The notes: generated by a model not told the origin, from the letters alone. A DNA stretch of 64,000 bases from Pseudomonadota bacterium (GCA_023412655.1 JAEYNH010000215.1:1-64000), one strand, 5' to 3'; counted from the first letter of the stretch, positions 1 to 12,516 are shown. Numbers and translations: made by a program.

Positions 1-1800
<1,800 letters not shown>

Positions 1801-1807
1801 CCATCCA

Positions 1808-1832
1808 GGCGGCCCTTCGGGGCCGCCTTTTT
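1808..1832 (+). terminator. Rho-independent terminator after ftsH
   Basis: Perfect 8-bp stem GGCGGCCC / GGGCCGCC closed by a TTCG tetraloop and followed by TTTTT (1828-1832), starting 7 nt after the ftsH stop. Textbook intrinsic terminator. Confidence 0.93.
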
Positions 1833-1929
1833 CTTTGCGCCTGGCCGCGAAAAGTCAGCTCCGGTCCGGCGGCCTGCGCGCCCAGGGTCTCGTCCCTTGA
1901 GCCGCTCGATCCTGCTATCAACGCGTCCG

Positions 1930-2763
1930 ATGCTTTCCGATCCCCTCAAGCCTGCCGCCACGGGGCCCGTCCGGGTGATGGGCATCCTCAATATGACGCC
2001 CGACAGCTTCTCGGACGGCGGGCTGCTGCCGGATCTCGAGGCGGGCCTCGCCCGGGCGACGGCGATGATCCGGGCCGGCGCCGACATCCTCGACGTGGGC
2101 GGAGAGTCAACCCGCCCGGGCGCCCGGCCGGTATCCGTCGGCGAGGAGATCGCCAGGATCGCGCCGCTGATCCGCGCCCTCAGCGCGCAAGGCCAGGTCC
2201 CGATCTCGGTGGACACCATGAAAGCCGAGGTCGCCCGCGCCGCGGTGGCTGCAGGCGCGTCCATCTGGAACGACGTGACGGCCCTGCGCGGTCCCGGCAG
2301 CCTGGAGGCGGCGGCCGAGCTGGGTTGCCAAGTGGTGCTGATGCACATGCAGGGCGAGCCGGGGACGATGCAGCAGGAGCCCTGCTATGACGACGTGGTG
2401 GCCGAGGTGACGGACTTCCTCGCCGCCCGGGCCGAAGCCGCCATGGCCGCAGGTGTGGCGCGCGACCGGATCTGGCTGGACCCGGGCATCGGCTTCGGCA
2501 AGCACATGGTCCGTCACAACCTGCCCCTGCTTGCCGGCCTCGACCGCGTCGTGGCGTTGGGCTTTCCGGTGCTGCTGGGGGTCAGTCGCAAGAGCTTCAT
2601 CGGTGCGCTGGATGAGGGCGCGGCAGCCGATGCGCGGCTGGGCGGATCCATCGCTGCAGCCCTGGCCGGAGCCGCCGCGGGCGTGGCGGCCGTCCGCGTC
2701 CACGACGTGCGCGAGCATGTGCAGGCGCTTCGGGTCTGGCAGGCCATAGCGGCGTCGGGCTAA
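1930..2763 (+). CDS. folP: Dihydropteroate synthase
   Basis: Condenses 6-hydroxymethyl-7,8-dihydropterin diphosphate with p-aminobenzoate in folate synthesis; cytosolic TIM barrel and the sulfonamide target. Signature residues are visible: NMTPDSFSDGG near residues 21-31, DVGGESTRPGA near 57, SVDT, and the late GVSRKSFIG segment. The ATG at 1930 gives 277 residues, normal for the family; an in-frame TTG at 1897 would add 11 residues but has no better ribosome site. thiD follows after 9 nt, so the two are probably co-transcribed. Family assignment is secure; the start is moderately sure. Confidence 0.95.
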   Translation: MLSDPLKPAATGPVRVMGILNMTPDSFSDGGLLPDLEAGLARATAMIRAGADILDVGGESTRPGARPVSVGEEIARIAPLIRALSAQGQVPISVDTMKAEVARAAVAAGASIWNDVTALRGPGSLEAAAELGCQVVLMHMQGEPGTMQQEPCYDDVVAEVTDFLAARAEAAMAAGVARDRIWLDPGIGFGKHMVRHNLPLLAGLDRVVALGFPVLLGVSRKSFIGALDEGAAADARLGGSIAAALAGAAAGVAAVRVHDVREHVQALRVWQAIAASG

Positions 2764-2772
2764 GCAGGCGCC

Positions 2773-3579
2773 ATGCAACCTCGACCCCTGGGCCGTGTCC
2801 TCATCATCGCCGGATCCGATAGCGGCGGCGGCGCCGGGATCCAGGCCGACATCAAGACCGTCACCGCCCTTGGGGGCTACGCCGCCACGGCGATCACCGC
2901 CCTGACCGTGCAGAACACCCTGGGCGTCACCGGCGTCCATGCCGCACCCTTGGACATCGTGGAGGCGCAGGCCCGGGCGGTGCTGGACGATATCGGCGCG
3001 GACGCCATCAAGACCGGCATGCTCGGCGACGCCGCCACCGTGGACCTGGCGGCGCGCCTGATCGCCGAGAGCGCGATCCCGGCGGTGGTCGATCCCGTCA
3101 TGATCGCCAAGGGCGGGGCGGCCCTTCTGGCGCCCGAGGCGGTGGCCGCGGTGCGGGAGCGGCTGGCGCCCCGCGCGGCGTTGCTGACGCCCAACGCCCC
3201 CGAGGCTGAGGCCCTGACCGGCCTGACCTGCGCCACCACCGATGATCTGCGACGGGCCGGTGAAGTCCTCCTCGGCCTCGGGGCGAAGGCTGTCCTGATG
3301 AAGGGCGGCCATGTTCCTGGCGAGCGGGTGATCGACCTGCTGATGACGCCGGCGGGCGAGACCGCCTTCGAAACGGACCGTATCGAAACCCGTCACACCC
3401 ACGGCACAGGCTGCACCCTGGCCTCGGCATGCGCCACGGGGCTGGCGCAGGGCCTGCCGTTGACGGACGCGGTCGCCCGCGCCTGGGCCTATGTGCAGGA
3501 GGCCATGCTGCACGCCCCCGGATTGGGCGCCGGCCACGGCCCGCTCGACCACGGGTGGCCGCTGCGGGGCCGCGCATGA
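2773..3579 (+). CDS. thiD: Hydroxymethylpyrimidine/phosphomethylpyrimidine kinase
   Basis: Phosphorylates HMP and HMP-phosphate in thiamine synthesis; ribokinase-like fold. The N-terminus carries the family pattern [16 protein letters not shown] (about residues 11-26). The late [10 protein letters not shown] segment (about 211-220) forms the anion hole, with Cys215 where ThiD proteins carry their reactive cysteine. Length 268 aa is typical. Its TGA stop overlaps the ATG of the next gene (ATGA at 3576-3579), so the downstream nucleotidyltransferase-like gene is translationally coupled. No TPP riboswitch was recognised upstream. Confidence 0.95.
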   Translation: MQPRPLGRVLIIAGSDSGGGAGIQADIKTVTALGGYAATAITALTVQNTLGVTGVHAAPLDIVEAQARAVLDDIGADAIKTGMLGDAATVDLAARLIAESAIPAVVDPVMIAKGGAALLAPEAVAAVRERLAPRAALLTPNAPEAEALTGLTCATTDDLRRAGEVLLGLGAKAVLMKGGHVPGERVIDLLMTPAGETAFETDRIETRHTHGTGCTLASACATGLAQGLPLTDAVARAWAYVQEAMLHAPGLGAGHGPLDHGWPLRGRA

Positions 3580-4145
3580 GGCATGCCGACGAGCTGGAGG
3601 TGATCCTTCGCCGGTCCGAGCCGCTGATGCAGGTGATGCGGACGATCCGGGATCTGGGCCTGCCGGATTGGCTGGTGTTTTCGGGCGCGGTTTACCAGCG
3701 GGTCCTGAACCACCTGGGGGGACGCGACCTGGACTATGGGATCAAGGACTACGACGTCGGCTACTTCGATGCCTCCGACATCTCCTACGAGGCCGAGGAC
3801 GTTGTGATCCGACGCGTCGCGGCGGCGTTCGATTCGCCGCTCAAGGAGCTCGTGGAAGTGCGCAACCAGGCGCGGGTCCATGTCTGGTTCGAGGGCAAGT
3901 TCGGCGAACCCTACGCCCCGCTGACCTGCTCGGCCGAAGCCCTCGGGCGGTTCGTCAGCCCCATGTTCGCCGTCGGCGCCCGGCTTGGTCCGGACGATCG
4001 CATGACGATCTTTGCGCCCCTCGGCCTGGACGACCTCTTCGACCGGGTCCTGCGGCCTATGCCCGGACGCGGCGCGGCCAACTTCCCGCGCATCGCCGCT
4101 TCGGCCGCGGCTCGGTGGCCCGAGATACGGGTGCTGGACGCCTAG
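3576..4145 (+). CDS. Nucleotidyltransferase family protein (NTP_transf_6/DUF925 type)
   Basis: 189-residue protein resembling the YitH/COG3575 nucleotidyltransferase-like family (PF06042), whose substrates are unknown. Visible features are a [11 protein letters not shown] helix, the acidic strand [15 protein letters not shown] (about residues 49-63), which fits the family metal-binding Asp cluster, and a conserved-looking end [12 protein letters not shown]. The start at 3576 is chosen because it forms an ATGA overlap with thiD and begins the recognisable protein (MRHADELE). The 3' end overlaps the convergent GNAT gene by 4 nt. Family call is from remembered sequence pattern; role not known. 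Confidence 0.8.
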   Translation: MRHADELEVILRRSEPLMQVMRTIRDLGLPDWLVFSGAVYQRVLNHLGGRDLDYGIKDYDVGYFDASDISYEAEDVVIRRVAAAFDSPLKELVEVRNQARVHVWFEGKFGEPYAPLTCSAEALGRFVSPMFAVGARLGPDDRMTIFAPLGLDDLFDRVLRPMPGRGAANFPRIAASAAARWPEIRVLDA

Positions 4146-4588
4146 CGCCGGTAGACGTCGGGGTCGCGGATCTCCATCCAGCGGTCGGTCCCGGTGAGCT
4201 CAGTGAAGCCGAACTGACGATAGAGTTCATGTGCATCCGCGGTGGCCAGGTGCAGCCGCCGAAAACCCTGCAGGTCGGGGTGGGACTTGAGATAGGCCAT
4301 CAGCCGTTTGCCCACGCCACGGCCTCGGAAGGCCTCGTCCACGAACACGTCGCAGACCCAGCCGAACGTGGCTCGATCCGTCACCACGCGAGCCATCCCG
4401 GCCATCTCGCCCGACGGCGGATAGGCGCCGACGGTCAGGCTGTTCGCACAGGCGCGCCGGAAGGTCTCGAGCGGAATGCCCGCCGCCCAGTAGCTTTGTT
4501 GCGAAATCCAACCATGGGCGCGGATGAGTTCGAACCGCGCGGGATCGTCGCTGAGCGTGAAGTCTCCGGCGATGGTCTCGTACGCCAA
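4142..4588 (-). CDS. GNAT family N-acetyltransferase
   Basis: Single-domain acetyltransferase of 148 aa. The acetyl-CoA loop is seen as [18 protein letters not shown] (about residues 81-98, R-G-x-G-V-G-K), followed by the [17 protein letters not shown] strand-helix typical of the fold's end. The N-terminal half ([25 protein letters not shown]) matches a common subgroup of small bacterial GNATs of unknown substrate. It is transcribed divergently from the PhzF-like gene, with about 80 nt between starts, and convergently with the nucleotidyltransferase gene. Substrate cannot be inferred. Confidence 0.88.
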   Translation of the reverse strand: MAYETIAGDFTLSDDPARFELIRAHGWISQQSYWAAGIPLETFRRACANSLTVGAYPPSGEMAGMARVVTDRATFGWVCDVFVDEAFRGRGVGKRLMAYLKSHPDLQGFRRLHLATADAHELYRQFGFTELTGTDRWMEIRDPDVYRR

Positions 4589-4669
4589 AGGTCTGTCTCC
4601 CGTAACCGCGGTCCGCGTTCATACAACTGGCACTTGCCCGCGGCGGGCGGCGGGCCGCAAGTGCCGGTC

Positions 4670-5482
4670 ATGCGCCAGTGGACTGTCGATGCCTTCGCCG
4701 CCCAGCCCTTCCGGGGCAATCCCGCCTGCGTGGTGGAGCCTTTCGACGCCTGGCCCGCCGACAGCTGGATGCAGGCCGTGGCCGCCGAGAACAATCAGGC
4801 CGAGACCGCCTTCCTCCTGAAGGCCGACGAACCCGGCCGCTTCGGCCTGCGGTGGTTCACCCCGGCGCTGGAGGTCCCGCTCTGCGGCCACGCCACCCTG
4901 GCCTCGGCCCACGTCCTGTTCCGCGAACTGGGATCGTCAGCCGAGCGTCTTACATTCGAGACCAAGTCGGGGCCGCTGATCGTGGGCCGCCGGAGCGAGG
5001 GCTACGAGATGGACTTCCCGGCCGATCCCCCGCGCCAGATCGAGCCCTCCAGGGCTCTGGCGGCGGCGCTGGGTGTCGAACCGCGGGAAGTGTGGGCCGC
5101 CAGCTATCTCATTGCAGTGCTGGAGGATGAGGAGACGGTCCGGAACCTTCGGCCGGACATTGCCGCGCTCGGCGCCGTCGGGGCCGAGGCCACCGGCGGC
5201 CGCGGCAATGTGGGAGTGGCCGCCCTGGCCTCGGACGGCCGGCCCTACCAGGTGGTCAGCCGCTTCTTCGCGCCAGGCTCGGGCATTCCCGAGGACCCGA
5301 CCACCGGCTCCCTCCATTGCATCCTCGCGCCGCTGTTCTCCCAGCGCCTCGGACGGCCGGCCCTGGCCTACCATCAGGCCTATCCCGGACGCGGCGGTGA
5401 CCTGGAATGCGAGGCCCGCGGCGATCGGGTGCTCATCCGGGGGCGGGCCGTTACTGTTATCACCTCGCAGCTCCACGCATAG
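4670..5482 (+). CDS. PhzF family isomerase/epimerase
   Basis: 270-aa member of the PhzF/diaminopimelate-epimerase-like fold. The N-terminus [17 protein letters not shown] and the catalytic glutamate in NNQAETAF (Glu45 from the chosen start) are clear, as is the second-half motif [20 protein letters not shown], which supplies the other half-site. PhzF proteins isomerise varied substrates; no phenazine genes are nearby, so this is a metabolic paralogue of unknown substrate. The ATG at 4670 is taken because homologues begin within a few residues of QWTVDAF; an in-frame GTG lies 9 nt upstream. Confidence 0.92.
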   Translation: MRQWTVDAFAAQPFRGNPACVVEPFDAWPADSWMQAVAAENNQAETAFLLKADEPGRFGLRWFTPALEVPLCGHATLASAHVLFRELGSSAERLTFETKSGPLIVGRRSEGYEMDFPADPPRQIEPSRALAAALGVEPREVWAASYLIAVLEDEETVRNLRPDIAALGAVGAEATGGRGNVGVAALASDGRPYQVVSRFFAPGSGIPEDPTTGSLHCILAPLFSQRLGRPALAYHQAYPGRGGDLECEARGDRVLIRGRAVTVITSQLHA

Positions 5483-5486
5483 CAAA

Positions 5487-5512
5487 GCGCCCCCGGACCG
5501 CTCCGGGGGCGC
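5487..5512. terminator. Bidirectional hairpin between convergent genes
   Basis: Perfect 11-bp stem (5487-5497 pairing with 5502-5512, GCGCCCCCGGA / TCCGGGGGCGC) with a 4-nt loop, between the PhzF-like stop and the end of the minus-strand gene. There is no T run on either side, so it is a likely but not classical terminator. Confidence 0.7.
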
Positions 5513-5527
5513 GTGTCGCCGCCTGAT

Positions 5528-5851
5528 CTAGCGGCGGCTGTACTGGTGGTCGCGGCGCTCGAAGCGCAGCTGGGCTTCCAGCCTGTCGAGCCTGCGGTCG
5601 AGGTCCTGGCGCTCCCAGGTGCTCAGGCCGTTGACCCGGTAGCGCGCTTCCAGGCGGGCGATCTGCCGGACATCGTCGCGAAGGCGAATGGCCTCCCGGC
5701 GGGTCAGATCGCCATGGCGCACCCCCTGGTCGATACGCCGCTCGATGCGGTCCTGCCGCTGGTTGACGTTCTGCCACGACTGGGCGGCGGCCGGCGCCGC
5801 GACCGCGGCGACGCTGGCGACGGCGGCTAGGGAAACGATCAGCTTCTTCAT
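5528..5851 (-). CDS. Small exported Arg-rich helical protein, function unknown
   Basis: 107-residue protein with a clear signal peptide (MKKLIVSLAAVASVAAVAAPAAAQ, cleavage after AxA-Q). The mature part is highly charged and helical, with heptad-like arginine/aspartate patterns (QDRIERRIDQGVRHGDLT, then LDRRLDRLEAQLRFERRDHQ). The segment IDQGVRxGxLTxREAxxLRxD recurs in small periplasmic proteins of many proteobacteria that have no assigned function. The start at 5851 is chosen for the signal peptide; longer in-frame starts lack one. Role unknown; probably periplasmic. Confidence 0.8.
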   Translation of the reverse strand: MKKLIVSLAAVASVAAVAAPAAAQSWQNVNQRQDRIERRIDQGVRHGDLTRREAIRLRDDVRQIARLEARYRVNGLSTWERQDLDRRLDRLEAQLRFERRDHQYSRR

Positions 5852-6067
5852 GTCAGGTCCTCCGAGAACCATGCGCCGCGGGGTGCGGCCTTGATGGGAC
5901 CCAGGAAGCCATAGGGCGGCTGACACGAACCTGAGCCTGCCGGTTGTCTGTGGTTCAGCTAGCTGACCAGCCTGTCAGCTTGCGCGGATTGACGCGCGGC
6001 CGGTTCGGCGTGAGGCTCTGGAAAGGGATGAAGCGCTGAAAGCCCGGAACGGGCGGGTTGGCGACCG
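5852..6067. other. Intergenic region with a 12-bp palindrome
   Basis: Upstream region of the exported Arg-rich protein on the minus strand and of a small possible gene on the plus strand. It holds a perfect palindrome TCAGCTAGCTGA at 5955-5966, about 105 nt from the minus-strand start. No promoter was recognised with confidence. The palindrome may be an operator or chance. Confidence 0.35.
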
Positions 6068-6346
6068 ATGAACGGACAAGAGGCCGCTAAGGCGGTCAAT
6101 TTCGCGATCCTCACCGCCCATAGGCTGGGCGAGCCCAGGGTGCTCGAACTCTCGGGTGAGCAGTTCCTGGATCTTCGGCGATGCGGCACGACGACTGACT
6201 GGAGCCGAGGACCGCCGTGGACCTACCGCGGCCTGCGCGTGACGGAAGAGGCCAGCTCCTGCGGCCGGGTGCTGGCCTGGGACCGCGCCCGCGAGATGGA
6301 GATGGTCCAGCCGATCCGCTGGCCTGCCGGGTCGGCGAGGGCCTGA
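6068..6346 (+). CDS. Hypothetical protein, 92 aa
   Basis: Possible small gene beginning MNGQEAAKAVNFAILTAHRLGEP and ending at a TGA. Third codon positions are strongly G/C like the neighbouring genes, which favours real coding. No domain, signal peptide or membrane segment was recognised. There is no convincing ribosome binding site, only GGGCGGGTTGGCG before the ATG. It lies alone in an otherwise empty stretch between the Arg-rich protein and the histidine kinase, so it could also be chance. Confidence 0.42.
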   Translation: MNGQEAAKAVNFAILTAHRLGEPRVLELSGEQFLDLRRCGTTTDWSRGPPWTYRGLRVTEEASSCGRVLAWDRAREMEMVQPIRWPAGSARA

Positions 6347-6447
6347 GCCTGGGACTATTGCCGAAATGGCATAACAGCTCTGCGGAAATGGGCAGTGCGA
6401 TCGCAGCTGCGGCTTTCTACATGAGTGTGGAGAGACGGAGCATCCCT

Positions 6448-6542
6448 ATGAACATCCTGCCCGCGGGCCTTGCCCTGACAAGCTTTGGATTTGCCGTGAT
6501 CATGGCGATCCCCATCGTCGGACCGCAGATCGCCGGCCTGTT

Positions 6543-6546
<4 letters not shown>
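6448..6546 (+). CDS. Small single-span membrane protein, 32 aa
   Basis: Short reading frame with an almost wholly hydrophobic product (NILPAGLALTSFGFAVIMAIPIVGPQIAGLF), long enough for one transmembrane helix. A purine-rich GAGAGACGGAG lies 7-17 nt before the ATG, a fair ribosome site; an in-frame ATG at 6421 would add 9 residues. The stop overlaps the stop of the histidine kinase on the other strand by 4 nt. Function unknown. Such small ORFs are easily missed or false, so confidence is moderate. Confidence 0.5.
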
Positions 6547-8471
<1,925 letters not shown>

Positions 8472-8636
8472 GGGGCGGGGATAACGCGATAGTCCTAACG
8501 CTTCGCTTCTAAGGCGCGGCCGCGGCGGCCCGCGCTCAGACGTTTGGCGTTCTGCCGAGTCCCTTCACGTCGCCTGCCTGATTCCTGGGCGAACCCTGTC
8601 CGAGACGTCGCGGCGCAGCCTCTGGTGGAAGAAATT

Positions 8637-8685
8637 ATGGTTAACAACCCATGAATCGATTGCGCCTAGCTTAACCATTCATTTA
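8637..8685 (+). promoter_or_regulatory. Candidate CtrA/CcrM-type cell-cycle control region
   Basis: An AT-rich island directly upstream of the gene at 8720. TTAACCAT occurs twice in opposite orientation (8637-8644 as ATGGTTAA, and 8671-8678), and the second is part of TTAA-N7-TTTA (8671-8685), one base from the CtrA consensus TTAA-N7-TTAA. Between them is GAATC (8653-8657), a GANTC site of the CcrM methyltransferase. The CtrA and GANTC rules are known from Caulobacter; occupancy here is inferred. Confidence 0.65.
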
Positions 8686-8719
8686 CCTTACTTCCGTGGG
8701 ACAACTGGAGGGTGTGTCA

Positions 8720-9061
8720 ATGGAAAAGGTTTTCGTCGCCCAGCGTGTGGCCAAAAAGCTCATCGCGACTGAGCATGCTGTTGACGGCGCGCTCGCCGAA
8801 GCGGCGGAGCTGATGAGCGCGATGATCACGGCCCGCAAGGACGTGAACGCCTCGCTCGTCTTCGCCGACGACGTGCAGGTGAAGCTGATGGACGCCATGA
8901 AGGCCCTCAGCGAAGCGCGCAGCGCCATGGTGGCCGTGCACCACGAGTTGAACGAGGCCAAGCTGCGCCTCGGCATCCGCACCAAGATGGGCTTCGAAGA
9001 CAAGCCGGAGCAAGGCGTGGACGCGGGCATGATGCGTGCGGTGGACCGCAAGGCCGGCTGA
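8720..9061 (+). CDS. Conserved hypothetical protein, putative cell-cycle-regulated
   Basis: 113-residue soluble, mostly helical protein (MEKVFVAQRVAKKLIATEHAVDGALAEAAELMSAMI..., then ALSEARSAMVAVHHELNEAKLRLGIRTKM). Long helices with alternating Ala/Leu and charged residues suggest a coiled-coil or helical bundle. No enzymatic motif, signal peptide or named family recognised. The start is fixed by GGAGG (8707-8711) 8 nt before the ATG at 8720; an in-frame GTG at 8696 lies upstream of that site. The control region just upstream suggests expression tied to the cell cycle. Confidence 0.85.
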   Translation: MEKVFVAQRVAKKLIATEHAVDGALAEAAELMSAMITARKDVNASLVFADDVQVKLMDAMKALSEARSAMVAVHHELNEAKLRLGIRTKMGFEDKPEQGVDAGMMRAVDRKAG

Positions 9062-9151
9062 TCGCCACAGAAGACCCCGCGCTTCACGGCGATCGGGTTG
9101 CAATACTTTAACTGATCGGGGCGCTCTAATTCGTTTAGGGCGTCCCTGATC

Positions 9152-9577
9152 ATGCCAAGCTCACCCATCGTTCAACTGCTCGTGCTTCTGGCCCTCGCCG
9201 GCTGCGCGTTCGGCATTTGGAAGGGCGAACGCCCGGAGAGGCTGGGCGCCCTGATCATCCTGGGCAACATCGTTTCCACCCTCGTGGCCGGCGGTCTGCT
9301 TGGACCGAGTTCAGGCTATCTTCTCAACATGATCCTGGACGGCATAACCGCCGTCGCCTTCCTGTTGATGGTCATGCAATGGGGCCGCCGCTGGCTGGGC
9401 GTGGCCATGCTGATCTATGCCGGGCAGTTCGCCCTGAGGTCCTACTATCTCGTCATGGATCGGCCCCATGACCTGCTGCACGCCATTATCAACAACGCGA
9501 ACTACTTCGCTTTGGTGATCTGCATGGTGGCGGGCGCTGCCGTGGCTTCCCGCCGGCGGGCCGCGACTCCGGCTTAA
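9152..9577 (+). CDS. Small integral membrane protein, function unknown
   Basis: 141-aa protein with about four hydrophobic helices (VQLLVLLALAGCAFGIW, LGALIILGNIVSTLVAGGLL, ILDGITAVAFLLMVMQW, ANYFALVICMVAGAAVA) joined by short loops. No catalytic motif or named family was recognised. It begins 90 nt after the previous gene and ends ahead of the serC leader; it is probably its own unit. An inner-membrane location is inferred from the helices. Confidence 0.82.
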   Translation: MPSSPIVQLLVLLALAGCAFGIWKGERPERLGALIILGNIVSTLVAGGLLGPSSGYLLNMILDGITAVAFLLMVMQWGRRWLGVAMLIYAGQFALRSYYLVMDRPHDLLHAIINNANYFALVICMVAGAAVASRRRAATPA

Positions 9578-9595
9578 ACCGTACGCTCCGGCGCG

Positions 9596-9696
9596 CTTTT
9601 TCGAAACTTTGCTCTTGCACTGCAGCAAGAACGAAGGCTTTTGGGCGGCGGGCCACGCCCTCCCAACGGGGCGCTGCCTATCTGCAAGGATAGGAG
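9596..9696 (+). promoter_or_regulatory. Structured 5' leader of serC with ribosome-site-sequestering hairpin
   Basis: Two clear hairpins precede serC. The first has stem TCTTGC / GCAAGA (9613-9618 with 9625-9630). The second has stem CCTATC / GATAGG (9677-9682 with 9689-9694, loop TGCAAG), and its 3' arm covers the start of the AGGAG ribosome site (9692-9696) serving the GTG at 9706. A GGGCG / CGCCC pairing lies between them. A cis-regulatory serC RNA motif is described upstream of alphaproteobacterial serC-serA; this leader is a plausible member, but the match was not computed. Confidence 0.6.
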
Positions 9697-9705
9697 ACAT
9701 CGCAG

Positions 9706-10875
9706 GTGACTACCCTCCCGAAGCCGGCCATGCGCCCGGCTCGTCCCGAGTTCTCGTCCGGCCCGTGCGCCAAGCGCCCCGGATGGACCCCCGCAAATCT
9801 CAGCAACGCCGTCCTCGGCCGTTCGCACCGTTCGAAGATCGGTAAGGCGCGCCTGAAGGAGGCCATCGACCGCACCCGCCAGGTGCTCGAGGTCCCTGAA
9901 GAGTACCTGATCGGCATCGTCCCGGGTTCGGACACAGGCGCCGTCGAAATGGCGTTGTGGTCGCTGCTGGGCCCGCGCCCTGTGCAGCTCCTGGCCTTCG
10001 AGAGCTTCGGCAAGGATTGGGTGACGGACGTCACCAAGCAACTCAAGCTCGACGCCGAGGTTCTGGACGCGCCGTACGGCAAGCTGCCCGATCTCACCAA
10101 GGTCCGTCCCGACGCCGATCTGGTCTTCACCTGGAACGGCACCACCTCGGGCGTGCGTGTCCCGAACGCCGACTTCATCGCCGCCGACCGGGAAGGCCTG
10201 ACGATCTGCGACGCCACCAGCGCCGCCTTCGCCCAGACCCTCGACTGGCCGAAACTCGATGTGGTCACCTTCTCCTGGCAGAAGGCCCTGGGCGGTGAAG
10301 CCGCGCACGGCGTGCTGATCCTGTCGCCCCGCGCCGTCGCCCGGCTCGAGAGCTACACGCCGGCCTGGCCGATGCCCAAGCTGTTCCGGATGACCAAGGG
10401 CGGCAAGGTGACCCTCGACCTCTTCGAAGGCGCCACCATCAACACGCCCTCGATGCTGGCGGTGGAAGACGCCATCGACGCGCTCAAGTGGGCGGCCTCG
10501 ATCGGCGGCCTGGCCGAGATGAAACGCCGCGCCGACGCCAACCTGGGCGTGCTCGCCGACTGGGTCGCCAAGACGGCCTGGGTGGACTTCCTGGCTGAGG
10601 ACGCCGCGATCCGTTCGAACACCTCGGTGTGCCTGAAGGTGGTCGATCCGCGCGTCACCGGCCTGCCCGCGGACGCCCAGGCGGACTTCGCCAAGAAGCT
10701 GGCCTCGGTGCTGGAGAAGGAGGGCGTGGCCCTCGACGTCGGCGGCTACCGCGACGCCCCTCCGGGTCTGCGGATCTGGTGCGGCGCCACGGTCGAAGCC
10801 TCCGACCTGGACGCGCTGACGCCCTGGCTAGACTGGGCCTTCGCCACCGTCGCCTCCGAACTCGCCGCGGCCTGA
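9706..10875 (+). CDS. serC: Phosphoserine aminotransferase
   Basis: PLP enzyme converting 3-phosphohydroxypyruvate to phosphoserine, second step of serine synthesis. 389 aa, the alphaproteobacterial long form. The N-terminus [20 protein letters not shown] is typical, the PLP-binding lysine is in [13 protein letters not shown] (about residue 196), and the NGTTSGV loop supports the class. The GTG start at 9706 follows AGGAG by 9 nt. serA follows after 66 nt on the same strand, forming the usual serC-serA operon under one structured leader. Confidence 0.96.
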   Translation: MTTLPKPAMRPARPEFSSGPCAKRPGWTPANLSNAVLGRSHRSKIGKARLKEAIDRTRQVLEVPEEYLIGIVPGSDTGAVEMALWSLLGPRPVQLLAFESFGKDWVTDVTKQLKLDAEVLDAPYGKLPDLTKVRPDADLVFTWNGTTSGVRVPNADFIAADREGLTICDATSAAFAQTLDWPKLDVVTFSWQKALGGEAAHGVLILSPRAVARLESYTPAWPMPKLFRMTKGGKVTLDLFEGATINTPSMLAVEDAIDALKWAASIGGLAEMKRRADANLGVLADWVAKTAWVDFLAEDAAIRSNTSVCLKVVDPRVTGLPADAQADFAKKLASVLEKEGVALDVGGYRDAPPGLRIWCGATVEASDLDALTPWLDWAFATVASELAAA

Positions 10876-10941
10876 GCCGCGCGCCTTTCCTGACACACCC
10901 TGCGGGCGCCCTGCGCCCGCAGGCCACCATGGATATTCCCC

Positions 10942-12516
10942 ATGCCTCGCGTTCTCATCGCTGACAGCCTGAGCCCCGCCGCCGTCGACATCTTCCGCCA
11001 GCGCGGCGTCGACGTGGACATCAAGACCGGCCTTTCCAAGGACGAGCTGATCGCCGTCATCGGCGACTATGACGGCCTGGTCGTCCGCTCCGACACCAAG
11101 CCGAACAAGGACGTCATCGCCGCCGCCAAGAACCTCAAGGTGATCGGCCGGGCTGGCATCGGCGTCGACAACATCGACATCCCCGCCGCCACCGCCGCCG
11201 GTGTGGTGGTGATGAACACGCCCTTCGGCAACTCGATCACCACGGCCGAGCACGCCATCGCCATGATGTTCGCCGTGGCCCGTCAGGTGCCTGCCGCCGA
11301 TGCCTCGACCCAGGCCGGCAAGTGGGAAAAGAACCGCTTCATGGGCGTCGAACTCTACGCCAAGACCCTCGGCCTCATCGGCGCGGGCAACATCGGCTCC
11401 ATCGTCGCCGACCGTGCCCTGGGCCTGAAGATGAAGGTCGTCGCCTACGATCCCTTCCTCTCGCCTGAACGGGCCGTGGAGATGGGCGTGGAGAAGGTCG
11501 AGCTCGAAGAGCTGCTGGCCCGGGCCGACATCATCACCCTGCACACCCCGCTCACCGACAAGACCCGCAACATCCTGTCGGCCGAGAACCTGGCCAAGAC
11601 CAAGAAGGGCGTGCTGATCGTCAACTGCGCCCGGGGCGGTCTGGTGGACGAGGCGGCCCTGCGTGCTGGCCTCGAAAGCGGCCACATCGGCGGCGCCGGC
11701 TTCGACGTGTTCAGCCAGGAACCGGCCCGGGAGAACGTGCTGTTCGGGGCGCCGAACCTCGTGGCCACCCCGCACCTGGGCGCCTCCACCAACGAGGCGC
11801 AGGAGAACGTCGCCCTCCAGGTCGCCGAGCAGATCAGCGACTACCTGCTGACCGGCGCGGTCACCAACGCCCTGAACAGCCCCTCGGTCACCGCCGAGGA
11901 AGCCCCGCGCCTGAAGCCCTATGTGGCCCTGGCGGAGAAGCTGGGCGCCTTCGCGGGGCAGATGGTCGATTTCGGCATCAAGGCTGTGGACATCGCCTTC
12001 GAGGGCGAGGTCGCCAAGCTGAACACCAAGCCGCTGAGCGCCGCGGCCCTGGCGGGCGTGCTGCGCCCGATGCTGGCCGAGATCAACATGGTCTCGGCGC
12101 CGGCGGTGGCCAAGGATCGGGGGATCACCGTCTCCGAAAGCCGCCAGGAAAACTCGCCGATCTATGAGAGCCTGGTGCGCATCACCGTCACCACCGAGAA
12201 GGGCAAGCGCTCCTTCGCCGGTTCGGTGCTGGCCGGCGCCCCGCGCATCATCGAGGTGAAGGGCATGGACCTGGACGCCCCGTTCGCGCCGCGGATGCTC
12301 TACATCAACAACCTCGACAAGCCGGGCTTCATCGGGGCCCTGGGGGCGCTGCTGGGCGATGCGGGCGTCAATATCTCGACGTTCAACCTTGGCCGGGTGG
12401 ACGCCGGCGAAGACGCCATCGCCCTGGTCGGCGTCGACGAAGCGCCTGAAGAGACGCTGCTGGAGAAGATTCAGGCCCTGCCGCACGTGAAGGAAGCCCG
12501 GGCGCTCCGGTTCTGA
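10942..12516 (+). CDS. serA: D-3-phosphoglycerate dehydrogenase (long form with ACT domain)
   Basis: First step of serine synthesis, oxidising 3-phosphoglycerate with NAD+. 524 aa. Catalytic domain halves flank a Rossmann segment with LGLIGAGNIGS; catalytic Arg is in NCARGGLVDEAAL, Glu in DVFSQEPA and His in ATPHLGAST. After about residue 320 comes the allosteric-substrate-binding domain, and the last 75 residues form an ACT domain (MLYINNLDKPGFIGALGALLG), which in the family senses serine. It begins 66 nt after serC. A long hairpin follows its stop. Confidence 0.97.
   Translation: MPRVLIADSLSPAAVDIFRQRGVDVDIKTGLSKDELIAVIGDYDGLVVRSDTKPNKDVIAAAKNLKVIGRAGIGVDNIDIPAATAAGVVVMNTPFGNSITTAEHAIAMMFAVARQVPAADASTQAGKWEKNRFMGVELYAKTLGLIGAGNIGSIVADRALGLKMKVVAYDPFLSPERAVEMGVEKVELEELLARADIITLHTPLTDKTRNILSAENLAKTKKGVLIVNCARGGLVDEAALRAGLESGHIGGAGFDVFSQEPARENVLFGAPNLVATPHLGASTNEAQENVALQVAEQISDYLLTGAVTNALNSPSVTAEEAPRLKPYVALAEKLGAFAGQMVDFGIKAVDIAFEGEVAKLNTKPLSAAALAGVLRPMLAEINMVSAPAVAKDRGITVSESRQENSPIYESLVRITVTTEKGKRSFAGSVLAGAPRIIEVKGMDLDAPFAPRMLYINNLDKPGFIGALGALLGDAGVNISTFNLGRVDAGEDAIALVGVDEAPEETLLEKIQALPHVKEARALRF

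Noticed and set aside
2764..2772. TPP riboswitch for thiD
   Set aside because: Only 9 nt separate folP and thiD; no room for a leader and no THI-box sequence was seen ahead of folP.
2107..3552. 481-codon minus-strand frame opposite folP and thiD
   Set aside because: Antisense shadow with Gly/Arg/His/Gln-rich product; folP and thiD are complete on the plus strand.
3491..4660. Upstream extension of the PhzF-like reading frame through the thiD, nucleotidyltransferase and GNAT region
   Set aside because: The extension is out-of-frame text of other genes; homology to PhzF begins at 4670.
10828..12486. 552-codon minus-strand frame opposite serA
   Set aside because: Asp/Val/Gly/His-rich antisense product with no domain; serA explains the region.
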